Shown: in pieces, positions 8,743 to 15,854 of the stretch | Numbering within the stretch: the stretch's first letter is position 1 | Layout of the letters: every line of letters starts with the position of its first letter | Source of the DNA: Bacillota bacterium | GTDB taxonomy: Bacteria > Bacillota > Bacilli > Alicyclobacillales > SLC66 | Reading direction: 5' to 3' | Length of the DNA: 36,652 bases | NCBI GenBank assembly: GCA_021805735.1 | Contig: JAJZEE010000030.1 | Coordinates: forward strand, 1 to 36,652 | The notes under the pieces: generated by a model | What the model saw: the letters and a program-made list of their open reading frames with translations, nothing else | Database searches by the model: none | Told to the model about the DNA's origin: nothing | Program-made: the position numbers and the translations under genes

Positions 8743-9447
8743 TCAGTCCGGATCTCCCAGATAGGTCGGAGTGAGTTCTTCCTCGACGGCGCGCCCTGCC
8801 TGAAGGCGAAGTCGATATGCTTTACTGTTCGGGCGGGAACTCAGGACGGCGTGCAGGTCTGTTCCGATAAAGTGCAGACCGGCGCCGTCGTCGGCAGCGA
8901 GCCCATCACCGACCTCGCCTGACGTCAGCAAGCGATGAAAAGCGGGCCGTCGTTCCACCTCTCCGTCGTAGTGCGGGCAATGGCTGCCTGGTAGAAATCC
9001 GAGACATTCGATCGTCGCGAGTTGTGCGCCGTAAGAGTCCGTGAGGCCTTCTTGAAACCAGCAGAGGGCGCCTGCGCTCACGCCAGACAGCACGATGCCT
9101 CGATCCCAAGCGGTGCGCAAGATCCGATCTAATTTCCACTCGCGCCACAGGGCCAAGAGGTTTTTGGTGTTCCCGCCGCCCACGTATATCACGTGCTGTT
9201 CCAGTACGAAGCTCTCAAGATCGAGGGTGGGCGGACGAAACAGCGACAGATGGGCGGGTTCGCAGTCATGCTGTTCAAATGCTCGATAAAAGCGTTCGAT
9301 GTATCCCTCGGCGTCGCCGCTGGCCGTTCCAATAAAACAGACTTTGGGTCTCTTTTTGCCTGACTGTTTCAAGATATAACGGTCGAGCAGCGGATTGTCC
9401 GGTTCCATGGAGAATCCGCCGCCTCCGAGCGCGATGATCTGTTTCAT
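8743..9447 (-). CDS. pepE: Peptidase E (S51 family dipeptidase)
   Basis: A 234 aa cytoplasmic serine peptidase of the S51 family, which cleaves N-terminal aspartyl dipeptides or acts as a cyanophycinase relative. It has the IALGGGGF start, VCFIGTASGD, IYVGGGNTKNLL and the nucleophile elbow GVSAGALCWF with Ser124. GAGAGGAG lies 6 bases before the ATG at 9447 and decides the start over a longer frame beginning at 9495. The gene is upstream of and co-directional with apbE, with 75 bases between them, so co-transcription is possible though no functional link is obvious. Length and motifs are normal for the Bacilli form. Confidence 0.87.
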   Translation of the reverse strand: MKQIIALGGGGFSMEPDNPLLDRYILKQSGKKRPKVCFIGTASGDAEGYIERFYRAFEQHDCEPAHLSLFRPPTLDLESFVLEQHVIYVGGGNTKNLLALWREWKLDRILRTAWDRGIVLSGVSAGALCWFQEGLTDSYGAQLATIECLGFLPGSHCPHYDGEVERRPAFHRLLTSGEVGDGLAADDGAGLHFIGTDLHAVLSSRPNSKAYRLRLQAGRAVEEELTPTYLGDPD

Positions 9448-9769
9448 CAGGGCTCCTCTCTCGCCAGGTTTGGCGCAATCTGTCATTCGAATCATATCTA
9501 TCTTATCATTGAGGAGCGGGGCGTCGCCATTGGTCCGAATGAGGCAGATGGGTGGATTCGAAACTTTGAGTCATGGGCCTTGGGAAGAGTCTGACAAGAT
9601 CCGATTTCGTCAGACCGCAGAGTGGTCAAGAGCCGTACTGTCGATAGCAGATTGCGTTCGAAAAGTAGATTGGGTTGAAACATTCGTGAATTTTTTGTGT
9701 CCGACGAAGTTCGACACATTTCGCTCTTTGCATGCACCGTTCGAGCGAGTTTAATAGAAAGGGGGTGAC
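9448..9769. promoter_or_regulatory. Intergenic region with an inverted repeat, possible operator
   Basis: About 320 bases without a convincing gene. At 9696-9718 an imperfect palindrome TGTGTCCGAC-GAA-GTTCGACACA has 8 of 10 matching pairs and is preceded by a T-run. It could be an operator for the small downstream ORF or a weak minus-strand hairpin. I see no strong promoter here; the divergent pepE promoter must also lie in this region. Confidence 0.35.
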
Positions 9770-10006
9770 ATGGGGGAGGGGGAGAGTCGGAACGTGTATG
9801 TTGATATTGCCTTGCACTGGGCGATGAATTCATACTGTACGCGGTGTGGTCGCTATGTTTCAGCCGTGTGCGCGAGTTGCCCGGTCGAGGATTATCGTCA
9901 GCGAATCATAGTTCGGGTGACGAAACGCCGTCTGCGTCTGCGTGGGCGAGCGCCCGCGGTGTGTGGGGCACACCTGGCGGGCAGGAATCTGGAAGGCTTG
10001 CGCTAG
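9770..10006 (+). CDS. Small Cys-rich (possible zinc-ribbon) protein
   Basis: A possible 78 aa protein with two CxxC pairs (CTRCGRYV and CASCPVED, about residues 23-38), the layout of a small zinc ribbon, followed by a very basic Arg-rich stretch. The start is supported by a strong ribosome site, AAAGGGGGTG, four bases before the ATG. Against it, the C-terminal third reads like non-coding sequence and no family is recognised. It could also be the truncated front of a longer zinc-ribbon protein whose remainder was lost when the adjacent yjdF locus decayed. Confidence 0.42.
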   Translation: MGEGESRNVYVDIALHWAMNSYCTRCGRYVSAVCASCPVEDYRQRIIVRVTKRRLRLRGRAPAVCGAHLAGRNLEGLR

Positions 10007-10093
10007 TTATTTTTGCAGAAGATGACCGTGACAACATCGGTGACGCATGCAAGCACCAGGATAGACACACTTTGACGGGTGGCGGATTCCATG

Positions 10094-10118
10094 GGGAGGC
10101 CGCCATGGGCCGCCTCCC
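10094..10118. repeat. Strong GC-rich hairpin
   Basis: Arms GGGAGGC and GCCTCCC (7 bp) enclose a further 3-bp GCC/GGC stem after a mismatch. There is no T-run on either side, so it is not a standard terminator. It lies just beyond the end of the yjdF remnant on the minus strand and may be a leftover of its 3-prime end. Confidence 0.5.
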
Positions 10119-10144
10119 TTGTGAAGGAGAATTTGGCGTGAGGG

Positions 10145-10213
10145 GCGTAAGTCTCTTGCGCCTTTTGGTGGGTGCGGCCAAAATTGACCGTCATGAAAGA
10201 CAGTTAATTTCAT
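10145..10213 (-). pseudogene. yjdF: yjdF (DUF2992) remnant
   Basis: The ATG at 10213 with GGGAGGGG seven bases upstream begins MKLTVFHDGQFW, which I recognise as the conserved N-terminus of the YjdF/DUF2992 family (normally about 130-150 aa). After residue 12 the frame no longer resembles the family. A second frame about 20 bases on reads HQKAQE, similar to the STKAQEA segment near the family's C-terminal half. I infer an internal deletion plus frameshift. The intact leader and ribosome site upstream make this an orphaned expression unit. Confidence 0.72.
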
Positions 10214-10334
10214 ATCTGACCCCTCCCAGCTAGAGCGAGGAGCGACGGACATCCCGAGGGGCAAGGATACGGCACCGTGAGTCGCGGTGCATCAGGACTA
10301 CCAACCTGATCGTGATTTCACGCTCCCGAATGAC
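10214..10334 (-). promoter_or_regulatory. Structured leader, probable yjdF-type riboswitch
   Basis: This minus-strand leader precedes the yjdF remnant. It holds consecutive hairpins: CGTG/CACG, ATCAGG/CCTGAT with an 8-base loop, and GCACCG/CGGTGC with a 7-base loop. The ribosome site GAGGGG can pair with CCCCTC about 35 bases upstream, or its GGAG with a nearer CTCC, giving mutually exclusive folds as in translational riboswitches. In Bacillota, yjdF genes are commonly preceded by the yjdF RNA motif, which binds azaaromatic compounds; that is established knowledge. Assignment here rests on position and foldability. I cannot check the consensus. Confidence 0.6.
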
Positions 10335-10340
10335 TTTCCA

Positions 10341-10349
10341 ATCATACCA
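10341..10349 (-). promoter_or_regulatory. Extended -10 promoter for the yjdF leader
   Basis: On the minus strand TGGTATGAT forms an extended -10 (TGN plus TATGAT). It lies just after the GntR stop codon and about 7 bases before the predicted leader start. No good -35 is seen, as is usual for extended -10 promoters. It would give the leader its own transcript. Confidence 0.45.
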
Positions 10350-10355
10350 GATTGG

Positions 10356-11051
10356 TCATAGGCGAGGGCGCATAAGGACCGCGGCGACCTTGTCCAGGTG
10401 GTGGGACATGGTGTCTGTTGCCGTCTGGTAGTCATGATCCACGATGGCTTGGTACATGCGTCGGTGTTCTTCGAACAGCCGCGCTGCAGATTCGCGCTCA
10501 CTGTACAGCCAAAGTTTGCGAGTGTCGCGGATGGTCCGCGTCATGGCGACAGAAACGCTTTCCATCATCTGCTCCAGCAGGGGATTTTGCGTGGCGCGGG
10601 CGATGGCCAGGTGAAAGTTCACATCGTAGACTTGGCTCACTTCCTCGTTCCCGACCGAGTGTTGCATGTGCTGGACCACCCGGTCCAATTCGTCTACATT
10701 CGTCTCCGTTCGGAACTGCGTAGCTAAACCAATGCATCCCACTTCTACAATCTTGCGAACCTGCAGCAATTGCAACAGTTCGGTCGCATTTGACAAATAG
10801 GAACTCTGCGCAAGACCGAGATTGCGCGCCCGGTTGTCGGCAACGTAGGTGCCGTCGCCCTGCACGGATTCAATCATGCCCCTGGCCTTTAGCAGGCTGA
10901 GGGCTTCCCGCACGGTCGACCTCCCGACGCGGTACTGCCTGGCCAGGGTCTCGATCGGTTCGAGTTTGTTCCCCGGCTTAACGACACCGGAGACAATCAT
11001 CTGCATCAGTTCGTCCGCGACAATCTCGTAGTTTTTCCGGTTCAGTCCCAT
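10356..11051 (-). CDS. GntR family regulator, FadR/FCD subfamily
   Basis: A 231 aa regulator with an N-terminal winged helix (about residues 5-70, containing YRVGRSTVREALSLLKARGMI and GDGTYV) and an all-helical FCD ligand domain with the metal-binding Asp and His residues typical of the group (VYDVNFHLAIARA, EEHRRMYQAIVDHD, MSHHLDKV). I chose the ATG at 11051, preceded by TTGGAGG; an upstream ATG at 11114 lacks a ribosome site. It is divergent from glcD-glcF, the arrangement seen for GlcC- and LldR-type regulators of glycolate or lactate oxidation. It therefore probably responds to the same 2-hydroxy acid, with the palindrome at 11169-11181 as candidate operator. Confidence 0.86.
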   Translation of the reverse strand: MGLNRKNYEIVADELMQMIVSGVVKPGNKLEPIETLARQYRVGRSTVREALSLLKARGMIESVQGDGTYVADNRARNLGLAQSSYLSNATELLQLLQVRKIVEVGCIGLATQFRTETNVDELDRVVQHMQHSVGNEEVSQVYDVNFHLAIARATQNPLLEQMMESVSVAMTRTIRDTRKLWLYSERESAARLFEEHRRMYQAIVDHDYQTATDTMSHHLDKVAAVLMRPRL

Positions 11052-11168
11052 GCTGGCCTCCAATACCCTGTGGGCAGCGATCTCATGCGTTGTTCTCTCA
11101 TTATAGTGAATCATGAGAGGATCATTATTCTACACATTTTATCTCCTTCGTGATACATTGAAAATGGA

Positions 11169-11181
11169 GTCATCTGATGAC
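11169..11181. promoter_or_regulatory. Palindromic candidate GntR operator before glcD
   Basis: GTCATC-T-GATGAC is a perfect 13-bp palindrome 35 bases upstream of glcD, in the divergent GntR/glcD region. A TTGAAA at 11158-11163 could be the -35 element, which would put the palindrome between promoter boxes where binding would block polymerase. A second pair, CTCAT and ATGAG about 11099-11119, lies nearer the regulator. Confidence 0.5.
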
Positions 11182-11216
11182 CTGATTTATTTTCCCGAAG
11201 GAGTCGACAATCATAC

Positions 11217-12632
11217 ATGCTGACTGAGGATCTGCGTCAACAGTTCATTTCAGTAGTCGGTCAGAAGTGGTTCTTGGACAGCCCGAACGAATTGCATGCC
11301 TATTCGTACGATGCAACCCCTCTGCTGCAGTCCATTCCGGATGCCGTCATCGTTCCCGGTTCCGTGCAGGAAGTCGCCGCGGTTTTGCGAATGGCGAATG
11401 AACACCGGATTCCGGTCATTGCGCGCGGATCCGGAACGAATCTCGCCGGAGGGGCCATCCCGGTGCAAGGCGGGATTGTGCTCAACATGAATCGGTTCAA
11501 CCAAATTTACGAGATCGACGAGAAAAATCTGACAGCGACTCTGGGGCCGGGCGTGATCACCGCCGATTTGCACACAGCGGTCGAAGCGGTCGGCCTGTTT
11601 TATCCTCCCGATCCTGGGAGCATGCGCATTTCCACTGTCGGCGGCAATGTGGCGCAAGGCGCCGGCGGTATGCGCGGCCTGAAGTACGGCGTCACGAAAG
11701 ACTACGTCATGGGGCTGGAGTACGTTCTGCCAACAGGCGAAGTCCTGCGGTCCGGCGGGAAGAACGTCAAAGACGTCGCTGGCTATGACCTCACCCGATT
11801 GCTGGTCGGGTCGGAGGGAACGCTCGGGGTGATCACGGAGATCACTGTGAAACTGCTCCCGTTCCCGGCGACGAAGCGTACGCTGGTCGTCTACTGTCGC
11901 AATCTTGTGGACGCCGCGCGGATCGTCGAGAGAATCATCGCCGCCAGGATCATCCCCGCGACCATCGAATTCCTCGATCAAGCCACCATGAAGGTCGTGG
12001 ACGATTTCGCCAAGCTTGGCCTGCCGCTCGACATGGCCTCCATGCTTCTGATTGAACAAGACGGGGTCGAGGCGCAGGTCGTGCAAGACATCGAGAAGAT
12101 TGCGGACATTGCCCGGCAAACGGGCGCTGCGGAGGTGCGCATGGCCGCGACGATGGAGGAAGGAGCCAAACTGCTCGCCGCGCGCCGGTCCGCGCTGTCC
12201 GCCCTGTCCCGGCTTCGTCCCACCACCATCCTGGAGGACGCCACCGTGCCGCGCGCGAGGCTGGCGGAGATGGTGGAGGAGATCGAGCGGGTCGCCAGGA
12301 AGTACAATCTGCAGATTTGCACATTTGGCCACGCGGGCGACGGCAACCTGCACCCAACCTGTATGACCGACGAACGCGACCACGAAGAAATCGAACGGGT
12401 CGAGCGGGCCTTTGAGGAAATATTTCACGCAGCCATTCGCTTTGGCGGCACCATCACGGGCGAACACGGCGTAGGGATGGCAAAGTCCAGGTACCTGCAC
12501 CTGAAGGTGGGCGAGGGCGCGATTGAACTCATGGAGCGCTTGAAGGCTGCGTTTGATCCCAACAACATCCTGAACCCGGGCAAGGTGTTTGCAAAACGGG
12601 ATCGGCGGAGAATCGTGGTGAGACAATCATGA
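11217..12632 (+). CDS. glcD: Glycolate oxidase subunit GlcD (FAD-linked oxidase)
   Basis: A 471 aa FAD-dependent dehydrogenase that oxidises glycolate (or D-lactate or another 2-hydroxy acid) to the 2-oxo acid. The N-terminal VAO-type FAD domain shows PVIARGSGTNLAGGAI, DPGSMRISTVGGNVAQ and GSEGTLGVITE. The C-terminal domain shows FGHAGDGNLHP and TGEHGVGMAKSR. AAGGAG at 11198-11203 is 13 bases from the ATG, an unusually long gap, but no other in-frame start exists. The next gene overlaps as ATGA. As in many Bacilli only GlcD and GlcF are present, without GlcE. Divergent from a GntR regulator. Confidence 0.92.
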   Translation: MLTEDLRQQFISVVGQKWFLDSPNELHAYSYDATPLLQSIPDAVIVPGSVQEVAAVLRMANEHRIPVIARGSGTNLAGGAIPVQGGIVLNMNRFNQIYEIDEKNLTATLGPGVITADLHTAVEAVGLFYPPDPGSMRISTVGGNVAQGAGGMRGLKYGVTKDYVMGLEYVLPTGEVLRSGGKNVKDVAGYDLTRLLVGSEGTLGVITEITVKLLPFPATKRTLVVYCRNLVDAARIVERIIAARIIPATIEFLDQATMKVVDDFAKLGLPLDMASMLLIEQDGVEAQVVQDIEKIADIARQTGAAEVRMAATMEEGAKLLAARRSALSALSRLRPTTILEDATVPRARLAEMVEEIERVARKYNLQICTFGHAGDGNLHPTCMTDERDHEEIERVERAFEEIFHAAIRFGGTITGEHGVGMAKSRYLHLKVGEGAIELMERLKAAFDPNNILNPGKVFAKRDRRRIVVRQS

Positions 12633-14005
12633 CCACCAAGATTCCGGAACTCATGAACCTGACGGAGCGGGCGGGTTCCGAAACGCCGCATGCCGAAACG
12701 CCGCATACGCCTGTCGCCGCTGCCCGCGAGGCGCTGCTCGGCAAGTTTGACATGGATGAATTGCTAAACTGCATGCACTGCGGTTTCTGTTTGCCCACCT
12801 GTCCAACCTATCAGCAAACGGGTTTGGAGACGTACAGCCCTCGCGGTCGCATTGCTCTCATGAAAGGGGTCGCTGAAGAAAAACTCGCCATCGACGCGGA
12901 ATTCGAGAAAAACATGTACGCTTGCCTGGGGTGCCGAGCGTGTGAAACGGCGTGTCCATCCGGGATCGCGTACGGGCAATTGATAGAAACCGCCCGCGAG
13001 GTGGTGGAGGACAATAAGAAGCGTCAGGGCAAACGGTCTTTCACGAGGAAGATGATCTTTAAGAACGTGTTTCCGCACCCAAAACGTATCCGGGCTTTCG
13101 GAACCGCGTTGTGGGTCGCTCAGGCACTGGGTCTCCAAAAGGCGGCCAACAGGACTGGCTTGATGCGCATTCTGCCCAGGGAGATTGCGGAGATGCAGCA
13201 TGCGGTGGCGAGGATCGCGTCGCCGGTACAGCGAAAACAACGTTCGCCGATGTTGCCGTCGGAAAAGGAACCTATCCTGAAAATCGGTTTTTTCAAAGGG
13301 TGCATCATGGACGAAATGTTCTATGAAACGAACCAGGCCACGGCGCGGCTGCTCAGCAAGGCAGGCTGCGACGTCGTCTTTGTGGAGGATCAGGCGTGCT
13401 GTGGCGCCTTGCACGCGCACTCCGGAGAGAAGTCGGGCGCCGCGAATCTGGCAAAGCGAAACATCGAAGCGTTTGAGCGGGCGGGCGTCGACTTCGTCGT
13501 CAATAACGCTGGCGGATGCGGGGCAGCCTTGAAGGATTATGGCCACTGGTTCACCCATGATCCGGAATGGAGAGGCCGCGCTGACTCCTTCGTCGCAAAG
13601 GTGCGGGACGCCAATGAATTGCTGGTGGAACTGCCCCCGCTCACCTTTCACAAGCCGTTGAATGTGCGCGTCACCTACCAGGACTCGTGCCACTTGGCGC
13701 ATGGACAAGGCGTTCGCAACCAACCGCGCCAACTCATTCGGAGCATTCCGGGGGTGGACTTGGTGGAGATGAGCCATCCGGACAGTTGCTGTGGATCGGC
13801 CGGGATATACAACATCATGAACTTCGACATGTCCATGGACATCCTGGACGATAAGATGGAAGATGTGCAGCGAACGAAAGCTCACATGATTGTCACCGCC
13901 AATCCGGGGTGTCTGCTGCAGATGAGAGAGGGCATCATGCGGGCCGGTCTCCAGGGGCAAATGGAAGCCGTGCATATCATGGATCTCCTTGATCGGGCCC
14001 TGTAG
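12629..14005 (+). CDS. glcF: Glycolate oxidase iron-sulfur subunit GlcF
   Basis: A 458 aa electron-transfer partner of GlcD. Two 4Fe-4S clusters are bound at CMHCGFCLPTCP (about 48-59) and CLGCRACETACP (about 99-110). Two CCG domains follow, with DQACCGALHAHSG and DSCHLAHGQG...DSCCGSAGIYN as heterodisulfide-reductase-like Cys motifs. Electrons probably pass to the membrane quinone pool. The start is the ATG of an ATGA overlap with glcD, indicating translational coupling. Length and all Cys motifs are normal. Confidence 0.92.
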   Translation: MTTKIPELMNLTERAGSETPHAETPHTPVAAAREALLGKFDMDELLNCMHCGFCLPTCPTYQQTGLETYSPRGRIALMKGVAEEKLAIDAEFEKNMYACLGCRACETACPSGIAYGQLIETAREVVEDNKKRQGKRSFTRKMIFKNVFPHPKRIRAFGTALWVAQALGLQKAANRTGLMRILPREIAEMQHAVARIASPVQRKQRSPMLPSEKEPILKIGFFKGCIMDEMFYETNQATARLLSKAGCDVVFVEDQACCGALHAHSGEKSGAANLAKRNIEAFERAGVDFVVNNAGGCGAALKDYGHWFTHDPEWRGRADSFVAKVRDANELLVELPPLTFHKPLNVRVTYQDSCHLAHGQGVRNQPRQLIRSIPGVDLVEMSHPDSCCGSAGIYNIMNFDMSMDILDDKMEDVQRTKAHMIVTANPGCLLQMREGIMRAGLQGQMEAVHIMDLLDRAL

Positions 14006-14083
14006 GCTCCACATACCGCTTCGCGGCCCGTGGATTTGTATAACCGCTGTTCCCCTGATAACATATCTTTGGAGGCGGTTGCG

Positions 14084-15232
14084 GTGGGTATGCTCTTGGG
14101 GGTTTCGGCGCGCAGGGAGAGTCATGTCCTTCATATTCACACGCCCGAATCCTTTCTGCACTTTGATCGGACTGGCCGCTTTCTGCGGCGGATTTGGGCG
14201 GACCAAGTCATTCGGCGCGGATTGGACGGCCGGATGTTGCTAGTGAAGATCATCCGCCATGGAACGAAAACTTACCGCAACTATCGTGACCTGGAGGAAA
14301 CAGAAAAAGAGACGGCATTGACCGAGGCTTATCGCGAGGCCATCAACGTTTTGCATTCTCTTCATCCCGGCGATCCGTGGATTGAGACGCTGGAACACTG
14401 GTCCGCGGTCGCGTTGGCCGGCGACGAACAAGCATTTCAAAGAGTGTATTTGCCGATCAGCATTCTTCCCCCGGATCAGTACCACTCTTTAGTCATCCAG
14501 ATTACGCACGGGTGTTCATACAATGAGTGCCTATTCTGCGATTTTTACCGGGATCGCAAATTTCACATCAAGAGTATGGAGGAACTGCAAGGGCACATAC
14601 GGGACATCAAGGACTTCTTTGGGGAACGTCTGGCCGACCGTCATGGAATTTTTCTGGCTGACGGGAACGCCCTGATCATCCCGACGCAGAGGCTCTTGTC
14701 GATGCTTGACATAATGAAGATGGAATTTGCGTCCGTCGCGACTTCGTTCAGTACCTTTATGGACACGTTCAATCTAAAGCACAAATCTTCAGAAGAATTA
14801 AAGGCCATTTACCGTCGCGGCCTGACCAAAGTATACGTTGGGCTCGAAACTGGCTCTGACCGCTTGCGAGATTTTCTGCTGAAACCCGGAACCGCCGCAG
14901 AGGCCGCGACAGCCTTGATCCGCATGAAGGCAGCTGGGTTTGGGCTCGGTGTAATCCTTTTGCCGGGTGTTGGAGGGCGGGCATTCGCCGATGATCACTT
15001 GCAGGAGACGTTGGATTTATTGAAAGAGATTCCCCTCACGAAAGACGATGCGGTGTTTCTTTCGCCGTTTGTGGAGCCAAGCAACCCGGAATACGCTAGA
15101 AAGATCCGGGGTGGGGGCCTCGCGGCATTTTCGCAAGAGGAAATCGAAGCGGAAGTGTTCCGTTGGAAACAGCATCTTCGCGATTATGGGCCGAGAGTGA
15201 CTCTCTATCCAATAGAAGAACATTTATATTGA
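14084..15232 (+). CDS. Radical SAM protein with CX4CX2C cluster motif
   Basis: A protein of about 382 aa with a radical SAM core. The cluster motif CSYNECLFC (C144, C149, C152) has the CX4CX2C spacing seen in a COG1032-like group rather than the standard CX3CX2C. Downstream are LADGNALI, the KVYVGLETGSD strand and PGVGG. About 140 residues precede the core and resemble no domain I know. I chose the GTG at 14084 because GGAGG at 14071-14075 sits 8 bases before it; a GTG at 14030 has no ribosome site. Follows glcF by about 80 bases on the same strand, but a link to glycolate oxidation is not evident. The substrate is unknown. Confidence 0.83.
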   Translation: MGMLLGVSARRESHVLHIHTPESFLHFDRTGRFLRRIWADQVIRRGLDGRMLLVKIIRHGTKTYRNYRDLEETEKETALTEAYREAINVLHSLHPGDPWIETLEHWSAVALAGDEQAFQRVYLPISILPPDQYHSLVIQITHGCSYNECLFCDFYRDRKFHIKSMEELQGHIRDIKDFFGERLADRHGIFLADGNALIIPTQRLLSMLDIMKMEFASVATSFSTFMDTFNLKHKSSEELKAIYRRGLTKVYVGLETGSDRLRDFLLKPGTAAEAATALIRMKAAGFGLGVILLPGVGGRAFADDHLQETLDLLKEIPLTKDDAVFLSPFVEPSNPEYARKIRGGGLAAFSQEEIEAEVFRWKQHLRDYGPRVTLYPIEEHLY

Positions 15233-15718
<486 letters not shown>

Positions 15719-15817
15719 TGTTTCGAACGTAGTTCCCTTGAAAGACGGAACCGCCAACGAAACTATGTCAGAACCGCTGAAATTGCGTGCGATCTTCTCT
15801 CACAGCCCTTGTGCCCC

Positions 15818-15826
15818 TGCTATAAT
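15818..15826 (+). promoter_or_regulatory. Extended -10 promoter for the amidohydrolase-nitrilase operon
   Basis: TGCTATAAT is a consensus extended -10. It places the transcript start near 15833, directly before the AAGGGGG ribosome site at 15836-15842, so the message has a very short leader. This excludes in-frame starts farther upstream for the next gene. Confidence 0.62.
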
Positions 15827-15854
15827 ACGAGTCGTAAGGGGGCGAATCGCCATT

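Noticed and set aside
11250-12626. Long minus-strand open frame opposite glcD
   Set aside because: It runs antisense to a gene with clear conserved motifs and its translation has no family features; it is a composition effect of GC-rich codons.
13994-14030. CGGGCC/GGCCCG inverted repeat after glcF as terminator
   Set aside because: The loop is about 25 bases and there is no T-run, so it is not a convincing terminator.
12764-14206. Long minus-strand open frame opposite glcF
   Set aside because: Same reason: antisense to intact Fe-S cluster motifs, with no ribosome site and no recognisable domain.
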